In this document: positions 47,646-59,108 of the stretch, one piece after another
Position numbering within the stretch: the first letter of the stretch is position 1
Layout: each line of letters starts with the position of its first letter
NCBI GenBank assembly: GCA_021432635.1
Contig: MU270118.1
Location: forward strand, 113,422 to 177,421
Source of the DNA: Thozetella sp. PMI_491
Lineage: Eukaryota; Ascomycota; Sordariomycetes; Chaetosphaeriales; Chaetosphaeriaceae
Length of the DNA stretch: 64,000 nucleotides
Direction of reading: 5' to 3'
The notes under the pieces: model-generated
Database searches by the model: none
The model's input: the letters and a program-made list of their open reading frames with translations, nothing else
Told to the model about the DNA's origin: nothing
Made by a program: the position numbers and the translations under genes

Positions 47646-48991
47646 GATGTTCTCAAGGGTTGAAGCGTTGTATTAAACGGGCAATAGCTTTTGTTACTGT
47701 CTATCTCCTTCCCCTTGGATTGCCAAAACTTGGCCAGTAGCCCCGCAGATCGCTCCCTCATAGCCGCACCAAACAGATGGCGCGCATTCCGAGTATTCTG
47801 GAGCCGTTGCAATATGTGCCGAAGTTAGGCCAAACCCTGCGCGCTGATGACCCGCACTAGCAAAAGCTCCTTGCGGAAACCTGTCAAGCAAGATCCTCAT
47901 GAAAACGGGCCGGGAATTGCAGCTCGCAAAGTGAGTGTCCTGGCGGGTTTCAATGCGGTGGTTCTGATGCTTCGGCGGTCAGGCTCTGCGTGCGAAACTC
48001 TTCCTTTGATACATCCGTAGCCCGGAGCAGGAGAATGCTGCATAGCGCTACGGTAAGCGAGGCTTGCGCGGTAGGTTGGAAAGGTTAACATCCGCCAACA
48101 GTCACATCGACTGTATTGCTTAGAGTGGGGTTTCTCCCTCTTATCTATGTGGTACACCCGGATCCCGGAAAGATAATTAGCTTAGGAAAATTACGGCTAG
48201 GTTGGCTGGGTCGTCTGGTGAAGTAGCTATCGGGAGGATCCCAACCTTTCCTAGAGTCTGTCGGCCAATTGGTTGGATCGCTAAATCATTGGGCACCAAG
48301 CCAATACTTATGTGCGAACAATCTTTCTAGGATCCTAGCGTCCCGAAGACCGGGGTTTGCCCCACACACCTGGCTGGGAAAGGGTAGTTCTTCCGTGAAC
48401 CGCGCTAGTTGGCCCCGTCATGGTCGGAAAACTGATGCACGCACCTGTCATCCCGCCGCGATTGCGCCCTTTCTTACCTACCGAAGCAACCGAAGTAGCT
48501 ACGGAGTACTCAGGGAGTCTTTTGCTTGCTTACGCTGCTCTCCACTTCTATCCGACAAACATGCCATTCTCACGGCGCGTCTTCAACTACTGCGCTCGAA
48601 GAACACCGGACCACTTCTGCTGGGGTCGGGCTATCGAGAGTGGGGGGCGAAACTGCCGGTAGCAGGCTTGTCGCGCAAGGCTTCATGGGGCTGAACCGGC
48701 TCTTCTCATTCCACAGCAGGCCCCCGCACCACGTCACCGGTACCCGGGACACCACACGTGGGACGAAACCGCAAAAGTGACCTAAAGGGGCTATCGGAAA
48801 TTTGAGAGATACGTGGAATCTATTAAAGGGGGGATTACGACCGAGATATGCATCTATACCCTAGCGACACCAGCGGCTAGTCATCCGACGAAGCACAACA
48901 TCGCCAGTTGTCCAATTCTTGTCAGCGGCCGCTACGCCACCAATATCTGGGTCCGGTCTCTCTCATACAGTCACGTCAGTGGAACGCAGCA
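47646..48991. other. Divergent intergenic region, no gene seen
   Basis: 1.35 kb between the SDR and NACHT genes, which read outward. Open frames near 48269-48780 overlap one another in three frames and have no recognisable content. Confidence 0.5.
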
Positions 48992-51900
48992 ATGGACCCC
49001 GTATTGGTGCTTGACTTGGTGGGCGACATCCTCGCGGTCTCGGAAGGTTGCACAGAGCTGCTGGTGGCTTCCCCGGAAACTACCCAAGAATCATCGGACT
49101 TTCGCCAACCTATCCTCGAGAAGCTCGATACATCGAGAAAAGATGTGATCCGCATACTAGAGTCCCCCACAAGTGAATTCCCGGATGGCGCAGCGTCGGC
49201 GAAGGCCGATGACTTGGCGTTGCGTGAGGCTGCCACTGCGTGTCTTGAGTACTCCAAGTCGTTCTCAGAAGGCGCGGACAACTCGTCCCAGACTAGATCG
49301 AGACAAATCGCATATCTGCCAGACGTCAAAGAAAAGTTAGAGCGGCTTTCTCAAGACGTCACACGACATGCTCATTCTATCCTTCGGTATACTTTATCAC
49401 AGTTGACTGCTAGCCGGAGAGAACGCTGACGCCCCAGCCTAGGAAGCGAGTCTCCGAGTTGAGCAAGGTGGTGGACTCACTACGAAGTGGTGTACGCTAC
49501 AACAAACCTGAGCACGAGTCTCGCATTGATTCTATGTCTCACGATCTAGACGAGCTCAAACGGGGGATCCAGGAGCAACCGGTGAATGCGAGAGCCACGG
49601 CTCCTGCTGTTTTCACCGAAGCTCAAGTTCGACTGCTGAGGGTCCGGCTGGCCAGCCTGACAGAAGCAGAGGACGACATGTTCTCCGATAAAATCGTGGC
49701 GAGTCTTAACTACGACAGCCGGCCGGTCCGCCACGACTCGGTCCCACAGGCACACAAGGACACTTTCCAATGGGCGTTCGACTCGCGGCTGTCCGAATGG
49801 CTCCGCTCCGGCGGCGGTGCGTTCTGGATCTCAGGAAAGCCGGGGTCGGGAAAGTCTACCTTCATGAAGTTCATCTCGCGGCACCCCCAGGCCAAGGAGC
49901 TACTGGCTGAATGGGCCGGATCGGCCGATATCCTTGCTGTTGCGTCGCATTTCTTCTGGATCGCAGGGACACCAATCCAGAAGTCGTGGCAGGGCCTGTT
50001 CCAGTCCCTGCTCTTTGACGTGTGCCATAACCACCCTTCCGTCGTCCCGCTCGTCAGCCCGAATCGCTGGGCGGCAGCCAAGAACGGACAGTGGCAGACA
50101 GCTGCGGAGCCGTGGTCTGTGTCAGAACTTTCTGCTGCGCTTCGCCGCCTGGCCTGGACGGACAAGGTGCCGCTGAAGATGTGTTTCTTCATCGACGGGC
50201 TCGACGAGTATGATAGCGACCATGCCGAACTCTGCAACGTTCTCTCGGACATGGCCAGCTCCCCCCGCATCAAGATGTGCCTTTCCAGCCGCCCATGGCC
50301 GATATTTGAGAAGAGCTTCGGCGGAGACAACAAGGAGAGGCTGGATATCCACCTTCTGACTCGCGACGATATCCAGGGATTCGTACGTGACCAACTCGAG
50401 ACACATTCGAGCTGGCTTAAAGGCGAATCAAAACACGAGCATAAGGAGCAGGACAAACTGGTGCAGCAAATTGTGGAAAAGGCTGACGGTGTGTTTTTAT
50501 GGGCTTTCTTGGTGACGCGATCCTTGCGTGAAGGTCTATCTAGCGGTGACACCATCCCGGGCCTACAGAGACGGCTGGTGGGCTTACCGACAGATCTAGA
50601 GCAGCTTTTCAAGCACATGCTGGAGAGCGTTGATCCGGCTAACCACCCCAAGATGGCCGGCATCCTCCAGGTCTCCGCTCACGCCCTAGAGCCGCTTTCC
50701 ATCGACCTGTATTGGCAAGTAGAGCAAGCCTTCACAGAGCCCGACTACGCCTTCCACTGCCCCATAGGAGCCGCGCCGTTCGAAGTTGTTTCGGAGCAGC
50801 GAGCTCAGGCCAGCCGCAGCATCAACGAAAAAACAAAGGGCTTGCTCAAGCAGGTCAATCAGCATGTTGAGTTCCTCCACAGGACCGTTAAAGACTTTGT
50901 TATGACCAGGGATATGGCCGAGTATCTCCGCAGCAAGCTCCCAGCAAATTACAATGGGTTCATCAGCATCGCTACTGCATACCTTGGGTTTATGAAGACG
51001 AGACGCCAGGACCACTCACTCGTTGCGGGCATCGTGAGGCAAGGCCGAGGACTAAACAGTGGGCCGTTTATATCCCATCTCAACCAAGCACTGATGTACG
51101 CGGCCGAGGCCTTCAAGTCGGATGACGCAGCCTCTCGTCTCCAGACCACGCAGCTTTTGGACGTCTACGAAGCTGCTGTCGATCAAATGGTGCGCAGTGG
51201 GCACGTCACCATCCGAGGTCTTGACACTCAGGGATGCAACCCCAAGCTGCCCTTTCGTGAAGAGCTGCTCCGACACGATTTGACGCCCTACGTCGCCACC
51301 AAACTGCGTGATCACCCCGATTTCTTCGACATATTTGATGATGCTCCCTTGTATGCCGCGCTGACGCCCATGTCGCTCAGCAGCGGCGAGAGTCCAGCGC
51401 CGGTAATCGGAATCCTTGAACTCATCCTTGAGAGGGGAGGAGACCCAAACATCTTGCCACAGTCTCGCGGGCCAAGCGATCCCGAGGCGCCTTCGCCATG
51501 GGTCGTCTTCGCGCGAGGTACTATGTCGGTCTTCAATATGCTGTCGGGGCCTTGCATGTTCCCTGCTTTACGATGGAACGATTCCCTCAACGGCGGCATA
51601 TTCGACCTACTGTTGGCGCACGGCGCCGACCCAAACCGGCCTTTAGTAGACCGCATCAATCCCCATACCGTCTTTTCACACTTTCTCGACATAGCTCTCT
51701 CCGTGTTTCTCGGCGAGGAGTGTTTTGATGGGTACGTGAGGACTCTTGACGCCTTCCTCCGGGCAGGTGCGAGCCTCGGCGTTCCAAAAGCCACAGTGAC
51801 GAGCCCGGATGCCGAGGTGGCGAAGGGGAACCTGGGCCGCCCACGGCCAGATGAGCCACTTGTGAAGTCGTACTGCACCGTGCTGAAAGGCCTTATGGCG

Positions 51901-52167
51901 AGGCTGTCTGCGGACCCAAAGAGGGCACAATTTGTGTCATCGGTGACGGAAAAGCTCATTTTGCATTGTCATGGACGCGAAGAGGAGCTTCAAGAGTTTG
52001 CGCTGGCGATAGCCGAGGGCTGTCCGGAGCAACAGGCGAAACCATTGCTGGTGCTGGTGGACGGCGAGCGAGAGCTTGCCAAGAAGCAGGGAGAGGCACG
52101 CAAGAGACAACGCGGTAGCTGGGGTGGCGCGTCGCCTCCTAGTGGGAAGCATTTCCGGAGCGGATAA
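48992..52167 (+). CDS. NACHT-ankyrin (fungal NLR-like) protein
   Basis: Two exons (48992..49386, 49443..52167; 56-nt intron, GTATAC donor, GCTGAC branch) give 1039 residues. An amino-terminal helical region (about 1-190) starts MDPVLVLDLVGDILAVSEGCTELL, similar in form to the N-terminal domains of fungal STAND proteins. The NACHT NTPase follows: Walker A GKPGSGKST at about 263-271 and Walker B FFIDGLDEYD near 383, then KMCLSSRPWPIFE (sensor-like SSRP). A winged-helix-like middle precedes a C-terminal part with weak ankyrin repeats (ILELILERGGDPN, IFDLLLAHGADPN). Fungal NLRs are signal-activated switches linked to nonself recognition and programmed cell death. The sequence cannot show the ligand. 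It lies inside the putative terpenoid cluster, which is not a usual place. Confidence 0.88.
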
Positions 52168-53012
52168 TGGGCTATTGTCCTTGGCCGAGCCTGTTAGATC
52201 ACCGCCTATCTAGCAGGCCTGGCCCTTGGCTCCGCGGCCTTCGGATCGGAAATAGGCATGTCAGCTTATGAGCGTCGGAGTTTATCCAACCAGGCTTGTC
52301 CATTGGCATGAACCGACAAGCCGCCCTAGACAAAATCCTTCCTCCCTGATACAGAAGGATTGGCGGTAAAGATGGACGGTTTAGGTGTAATTCCGAAAGT
52401 GTGCGGGTAGCTAGCTGCATGACGTAAACGCCAGGAAGCGTCAGTATATCGTCGGGCGAGTAGTAGGCGGCCGGCTCATAAGCTAAGACGAGAGAAGCGA
52501 AGCTGAATAGCTGCACCTCTCCGGCCTTGTTCTGTATATATTATAATAGGCCGTAGACAAGTGCCTTGAAAAGTCCAGTGCAGTCTGATTTTCTCTGGCC
52601 CAGTGCCCAACCAACCAAGGATGCTTTCAAGTGCTGACGTGAAGTGGGGGCGGGGGCGGGGAAGCAGGGAAGGAGGAGGAGTACTGAAACGCATGGTCCG
52701 TCACGCTCACGCTAAGTTGCGAAAACACTCTCTTCGCGCCAACTCGTATTCTGTATAGGGTTAATGATTTTTGGCTTGGCGCTTCCACCTTCGGTGCAGG
52801 TAGAGGGACTTAGGTAGTGGGGGAAGGGCCCACGTACTAGACTTTAGTATACCAGCTTCTCAGGTACCGGACATGCCATAGTACATAGTACACGTACATA
52901 AGCACCTAACTTGATACATCTGCTTATTTAAACCACCAGATTGGGAAGCAGTTGGTCGGTCAAGCCCAGTACATCTCTTCCATTATCAATTCCAATTCCT
53001 CAAATTACAACG
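52168..53012. other. Intergenic region, OMT promoter
   Basis: No gene. A TATTTAA box is at 52925-52931, and a CT/CA-rich leader follows. Confidence 0.5.
52925..52931 (+). promoter_or_regulatory. TATA-like box of the O-methyltransferase gene
   Basis: TATTTAA about 85 bases upstream of the ATG at 53013. Confidence 0.4.
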
Positions 53013-54384
53013 ATGGCGCCCACTAGGTCTCTTCTCGATCTAGCTCGCGTCATACAGGAAAACACAGCTGTTATTGACGATGCCATCAAAGCAAGCGGCC
53101 AACCCCAGCCCAGCTTTGAGGTTGGAGGCCCGCCGATGGTGGCCTTGCCTCTGGAGAAGGAGGAGAGCCGGACAGCCCTCCTAGAAGCAATCGACGAGAT
53201 GCGTGCCCTAGTCATGGGGCCATTACCATATACCATTCTCACTTCGGCAAACTGGGTGAGGAGACTATGAGGAACGCGCCGGCACGAGACACTGACAATG
53301 AGCTAGGGCGCGCTTCCTGGTCTTATGGACGTTGTCTACAAGTTCCAGATTGCCCAGAAGCTTGGACCGGATGAGCGGATATCGTATGCTGAGCTGGGCC
53401 GACGATGCGGGCTTACTGAAGACACGGCTCGGCATGTTGTCCGCGCCGCCATCTCATTCCGATTCTTCGACGAGCCGGAGGAAGGTATGGTGGCGCACAA
53501 CGCCTTCTCTCTGGTGCTGACGACAGTGCCCGGAACTGCCGACTGGGTTGGCTTCTGCACTGATGATGTAGTCCCAGCGACCGCCAAGTGGGCGGAATCT
53601 CTAAAGAAGTACCCGGGATCCGGAAAAACCACCGAGGCCGCCTATGCAATTGCCAACGGAGGGCAGGGCTTCTTCGCGCTGCTGGACAAAGACCCCATCC
53701 GTCAAAAACGATTCGCCAACGGCCAGGGGCTGCTCACGGGGCATCCCTCTCGAAGCCCCGCCCTCTTTGCCGCAAGCCTCGACTGGTCCGGGGAAAAATG
53801 CCCCAAGACTGTGATCGACATCGGTGGGTCTAACGGACCGCTCATGGAGGCCATCCTCCGAAAGTTTCCCGGTATCGAGAAGGGTGTCGTGCAGGACCTC
53901 CCCGGCGTAATTGCGCAGACGACGGTGCCGCAGGGGCTCGAAGACCGCATGTCGTTTGAGGTGTATGACTTCTTTACCGAACAGAAGAGGAAGGCCGAGG
54001 TCCGCATCTTTCGGGTGATCCTGCACGACTGGCCCGACGAGGACGCCATTAAGATATTGCGCAATCAGATTCCAGTGCTGGAGCCGGGCCACCGTATCAT
54101 CCTCAATGAGTCGATCGTCGAAGGCCCGCGCGACGAAATGGCCTTTGAGGATCAACACCTAAGGTACGATGAGCAGGATATGGTCTGGACGGACGTTGCA
54201 GCTGACTCCTGTTGTGAACAGGGTCGCCGATTTAATGATGCACCAGCTCTTCAATGCCAAGGAGCGATCTCAAGCCGAGTGGACTGCTCTGTTTGCAGCC
54301 GCGGACCCGCGCTTCAAAGTGGAAGAGTTTATTCGGATCCCACCGGCTGTTCTATCTACAATTGTGGTATCGTGGACAGGTTGA
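53013..54384 (+). CDS. COMT-type O-methyltransferase
   Basis: Three exons (53013..53255, 53307..54163, 54222..54384; introns 51 and 58 nt) give 420 residues. It transfers a methyl group from S-adenosylmethionine to a hydroxyl of a small molecule, in the cytosol. Seen in order: an amino-terminal helical dimerisation/winged-helix part (SYAELGRRCGLTEDTARHVVRAAI), the SAM site TVIDIGGSNGPLMEAIL, the acidic loop EKGVVQDLPGV, the catalytic histidine in RVILHDWPDEDA, and a terminal NAKERSQAEWTALFAAADPRF, all standard for PF00891 fungal secondary-metabolism enzymes. The second intron must be removed to reach the RVADLMMHQLFNAKER segment; reading through it gives a spurious longer frame to 54593. Same strand as the aldo-keto reductase 0.6 kb further on. 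Confidence 0.92.
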
Positions 54385-55000
54385 TGATGGAGTGCTATCG
54401 CATCTCTATGTCGTTAATGACTCCTGCAGCCGCCCAGACTGTTTCGCTTGTATTTTTTCGCCACCTGTGTCTTGGCATCCAGAATGGAGAGCTGGCCAAA
54501 AGCTTCCTTAGGAGAGGTGCCCAGAGCGCTCTTCGTTCCAGCCTCATTCGCTGCATTGGTGCTCGGGTGCGCCTGTTCCGAGATACTCTGTAGTACAAGG
54601 CATAATACACTGTTGGCTTCAACGACGAACCAAAAATCAAGGGGGTTCTTGCGTATGAGTGCGACGTTCCAGCGAACCGTGGCGTTATCACAGCTGGCAG
54701 CCCCTGCATCGGCCGTTTCGCATACACGCCCGCTCGGCGGGGCTTTTGGCATGGACACAACAGCATGAGCGGCTTGCATACCCCGCCGTCTAGCTTGTGC
54801 CTCCTACTTAACTCCGGTTTGACGCCCGGCCATGCAAGGCGGGGACAAAAAAGGTCCGTGAAAGGCAACACTGTCCCTACATGCTGCCCAAATTCGCACT
54901 GACACCAAATTTCACCCTCCACAAGCAACCTTGGCTCTCTTATACTTCTTCCAAGAACTCGTGCTAACATCGCTGAATCACCCCCGAGTCAATCGACACT
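54385..55000. other. Intergenic region, no gene seen
   Basis: Open frames to 54593 and on the minus strand at 54395-54970 are extensions without family support. The aldo-keto reductase promoter lies at the right end. Confidence 0.5.
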
Positions 55001-56172
55001 ATGGCGCCTCCTGTGTTGCTCCCGACGCGCAAACTGGGCAAGAATGGGCCTCAAGTCACCGCTATAGGCTTTGGTATGATGGGCCTCAGTGTGGCATACG
55101 GAACCAGCGGGTAAGCATCCACACCCGGACTTTACGGACTTAGAGTTGACCTATGCCGCTGACCTTGATGCGCAGTCCGGACGAGGAGAGGCTGGCGGTC
55201 CTCGACCGAGCTTGGGAGCTTGGATGCACCAACTGGGACACCAGCAATGCCTATGGCGACTGTGAAGACCTGATAGCCAAGTGGTTCAAGCTGCACCCGG
55301 AGCGCCGCGCTGACATCTTCCTGGCCACCAAATTCGGCCTGACGGCGACATATACGCCGGAGGGCAAGTTCCAGCTCGGCGCCGACTCAACGCCCGAAAA
55401 TGCGCGCACGTCTTGTGAGCGGAGCCTGAAGCGCCTAGGAGTGGACTCGATCGACCTCTTCTACGTTCATCGCCTGAATAAGGACACCCCAGTCGAGAAG
55501 ACGGCAGAAGCCCTGGCTGAGCTGAAGAAGTAAGTTATGGCCTACCCACGAAACCTCCACCCGCGAGCGCTGTATCTGATCTGCCCGCGCAGGGAGGGGA
55601 AGATCAAGGCTGTCGGATTGTCCGAAATCTCGTCGCAGTCGCTCCGTCGCGCACACAAGATTGTGCCCATTGACGCGGTCCAGATGGAGTATAGCCCCTG
55701 GCACCTCGAGATCGAGAACGAGGCAGGCACAGATCTGCTGAAGACGTGCCGGGAGCTGGGCGTCACCACGTTTGCCTACTCACCGCTCTCTCGCGGCTTC
55801 CTGACGGGGAAGGTCAAGTCCCCCGACGACTTTGAGCCGAACGACGTTCGCAACAACATGCCGCGCTTCAGCAAGGAGAACTTTTACAAGAACATGGTGC
55901 TGGTCGACAAGATCGCGGAGCTGGCTAACAAGAAAGGCTGCACTCCCAGCCAGCTCACGCTCGCCTGGGAGCTCGCCCAAGGCGATGACATCGTGCCAAT
56001 CCCGGGCACCAAGAAGATCGAGTATCTCGAGGAGAATCTAGGCGCCTTCGACGTCACCATCTCCCCCGAGGAAAACAAGGAGATACGTGCCGTGATCGAG
56101 AGCTGCGAAATGATTGGGCACCGCAACCCCACAGGATTTATGGTCGGATTCACTGACACTGTGGAGCTGTGA
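55001..56172 (+). CDS. Aldo-keto reductase
   Basis: Three exons (55001..55110, 55176..55529, 55593..56172; introns 65 and 63 nt) give 347 residues. The TIM-barrel NADPH-dependent reductase family is shown by RKLGKNGPQVTAIGFGMMGLS at the start and the catalytic tetrad in NWDTSNAYG (Asp, Tyr), LATKFG (Lys) and LFYVHR (His). The cofactor segment QMEYSPWHLE, AYSPLSRGFLTGKV and VPIPGTKKIEYLEENLGA follows. The layout is that of the AKR group containing YakC and pyridoxal reductases (AKR8/AKR13). It would reduce an aldehyde or ketone, or oxidise an alcohol, in the cytosol; the substrate is unknown. The gene converges on the regulator gene, with 149 bases between the stop codons. Confidence 0.93.
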
Positions 56173-56321
56173 GCGCGAGGCCAGCAGCGTGCGAGGTGCA
56201 GGGCCCAGATACTGGTTGACAGGCAATAAAAACACCATGATGGACGCCGACCGTGCCGTGATAGTTCCAAAAGACGTGAAGTATGCCGTAGAGCCGAGGT
56301 ATTCGCTTACTGTCTCTCACT

Positions 56322-57993
56322 TCAGTCCGGAAGCTGCCCTTCGAACTCCTCCTCCTGGTTACTCCACGAGGACTGCATTTTTGTCTTCAACTCTAACGAT
56401 GCGATATAGCCTCTCCAGTAGAGTTTGTCAAATATCCCCAGCACCTTGCGCCGTGTTTCGACATCTGTGACATGGGACCCCACGAGCTTCAGCGGGAACA
56501 TGAGCATGATACCGATGATATATGGATGGCTCGATAGCTCAATAAGGAGGCTTAGTATGTTGTCCACATGCTCCCGCAGCTCATCCTCAGCCATGCTAGG
56601 TGTTGGCTTTGCGCTCCAGGAGAAATATCGCACGAAATCATCTGAGAGGTGTACGAGGAGCGCATGGTAGTAGACCAGGCCCAGGCCCCACAGAAGGCTC
56701 TGGGTGTTGGCTGTGCGTTGCCACTTACTTGCTAAGCTGTACCATTCACGAATCGATGCCTGCAGCTCGAGTCCTTTGCTACGAAATGCATCGAGAAAAA
56801 GTAAGTTCGGCCGTTCATTCTTCGGGACGGCTTCTACAGCGTTGAAGAATCTGATAGATAGTTAGCCGGGTTAGCGGGGCCGCGGGCGAGATGTTTTCGG
56901 ATGTATAAACTTAGGAGGTGGGCATTTACCGGTTGTGAAAGCGGGCCACCATTATGACGAGGTTGAGCATCGCCTCTTGCGGCTCCCAGGACTCTGGCTT
57001 CGCAGACCCCATGCCGCGGAAGAACTCGAGCCAGACTGGCTCTGCCAAAAATGTGTCGGTGCCGTGCAAGATGGCGCGCGCGATTTCGGATAGGCGGAAC
57101 TCGGCGAGGATGCCTCTTCGTAGGAAGGACAGCGGTTGTTCGAGGTTGGGCCCGGCCAGTTCAACAAGCCGACAAGTCCCGTGGATAAGATGTTTTGACC
57201 ACCCATCACCCATGGGTTCAGACAGTACCTAACGGGAAATCATCAATCCTTGCGCATTGGACGAGACGTTTCCTCAGTTGTTCCGTGTCTGACATACCTC
57301 GAATAGGGACAATAAAAAAGTGGCTACCAGGACGTCATCCCTCTGATGGACGTCCTCCTCGGCCAGGGCCGCCCGCAGCGCCCGGACTCCGTTCCGGTAG
57401 GCGGTGTATGCGAAGGCTTTCGCGAGGGCCGCACCCGAGTATGTGGAAACGGTGCCGCGTCGGCTCGCGTCGATCGCTCCAATCGCCAATCCTACATGGT
57501 ACAGCGGATTGGGTCCGAGGGCGGCAGGCACGAGCTCTTCGACCCGCACGCACGGGAACTTCGTCGACATCTGCCGGTCGGAAGCAAACTTGACAAAGTT
57601 TTCGAAGTAGCGAACCTCGTAAACACCTGGAACCGACTGTGGCACCGTCGAATGGAGACAACGGCGCGCTGGCACGAGGCCACCTGCAGAAGACGGCAGC
57701 TCTTCGTCTCCTTGCTGCGCTCGGATTTCTGGGACCGGGCCCTGATTGCCATCGTGCGGCGACGGAGGCAATGGTGCCTGTCCGCAAGTCGGACCTCCTT
57801 TGCACTGCGGCTAGTGGTTAGCAAACGAAGCGCAAAAGGGTGGCACAGAGCGGCTTTCCACCTTTACACCACGCGCCGCGCACGGCGCACACCGGTGAGT
57901 CCTCCGCCGCTTGTCGGGGCGAAGGGGGGGCCCATCTGGGCCGGAGACGGTCGGCTTCAGCCTGACCCATCCCGCTGGGCGTTCCTTTGGCAT
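56322..57993 (-). CDS. Zn2Cys6-like regulator with incomplete zinc cluster
   Basis: Four exons on the minus strand (57862..57993, 57298..57804, 56930..57228, 56322..56850) give 488 residues. The first join forms the beginning of a GAL4-type zinc cluster after a basic RRRTHR: C-x2-C-x6-C-x5-C in CAPCAARGVKCKGGPTC. After GQ, however, the next residue is Ala instead of the fifth cysteine, and no sixth cysteine follows at usual spacing; a Pro/Gly-rich linker begins. The remainder resembles Fungal_trans_2 regulators (RYFENFVKFASDRQM, VATFLLSLFEVLSEPMGDGW, HGTDTFL, the ending KVLGIFDKLYWRGYIASL). A GTAAGT at 56723-56728 is not used, because the frame runs on through it. It sits among pathway genes and may be the cluster regulator, but DNA binding through a normal zinc cluster is doubtful. 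Confidence 0.78.
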
Positions 57994-59108
57994 TCTGCCA
58001 GTTCGATAATGATCGTCGGGGCACGAAGCTTCATGCGAGCGCAACCGGACGGAACAGTCAGCAACCCAGTAGGTAACTAGCCCAACTACCTAACCAAGTA
58101 CTATATAGAGCACCTAGGTAATACCTCCCTAGGTAGGTAGATAAGGTAGGTAGCAGGCAAGATATTTCCAGATTCGCGCGACTATTGGGAGGGAGCGACC
58201 TCGGTTGCCGACAACGACATAGACGTTGCTGACATGAAGTAGATCTGCCCGGTGCCCTTGCAATAATACGAAGGCGTGGGCTTGGATCGCTGATGCGGGT
58301 CCATTTCATTCGACGCACACTTACTTAAAAGGACGAACGGCCCCTGAAAGGCGGACACGAGGCTTATGTCAGGCAGGCTTGGGGAGCCAACAAGGTAGGT
58401 AGGTAGCATTGGGTAAGAATTCCCGTTCCTCGGCCATCTATCTGGTCTATCGCGCTCCGTCGCAGAGCCCGCAGGGGCTTCCCATTGGCATCCGTCTGTC
58501 AATGCGGGGGCAGCAAGAGGGAGCGGGTGGGGTGATTGTTCCAGAGCAAACGGCTAAATCATGGGGCAACTAAACATCCTCAAAGGACAGTACGTGTAGC
58601 CTGCCTTGGCATTTGCAGCTGACGTGCTTGACCTGCTGGGTTACAGTAATGCCCCTTGGCGGTCTCGCACACCATACCTGCTAAAGTCTCGAGTTCGACG
58701 TCATCAAATCGGATAACTCAGTTTGCAAAGGGCGTGCTGCAAAGGGCGCGCTGCCAAAACCACTATGCCGGTAATTGCTGCACGGCGTGAGATCAGCCCT
58801 ATACCTTAGTCAAGGGGCAAGGGTACATCGGAGCTTAGCGGAAAATGTGACAATTCCGTAGCGGTCAAAGCCCGTTTAGCGAATGCGAAGTACTGTAGAA
58901 CCCCTGTCGCCCTCGAAGGGTAGAGATTGTTCTAGTAGGGCTGGTCCGGAACGGCGTCGCACACACCAGGGAACTATCACGCTATCAAAATCCAACTCGT
59001 CGAGCGACCCGATCTTCTCCCTCCCACATCCACATTCTAACAATAGCACAACCACCGCTCCAATAGGGGGCTTGCCAGATGGGACATCGGGCCGGGACTC
59101 GCATCTCA
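57994..59108. other. Intergenic region with TAGGTAGG-rich tracts
   Basis: Regulator promoter side and 3-prime side of the second FAD oxidase. Contains clustered TAGGTAGG/ACCTAGG words at 58084-58155 and again at 58395-58411. No gene. Confidence 0.5.
58084..58155. repeat. TAGGTAGG microsatellite-like tract
   Basis: Repeated TAGGTAGG, CCTAGGTA and ACCTAA words in about 70 bases; a second short copy (GTAGGTAGGTAGC) at about 58395-58408. Simple-sequence tracts like this are common in intergenic DNA of Sordariomycetes. Confidence 0.6.

Noticed and set aside
54385-54593. Longer open frame extending the O-methyltransferase to 54593
   Set aside because: It arises only if the second intron is left in; removing it gives the family-typical end at 54384.
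56723-56728. Strong GTAAGT donor in the last exon of the regulator gene
   Set aside because: The reading frame continues through it (WYSLASKWQRTANTQSLL) into the conserved C-terminus, so no intron is needed.
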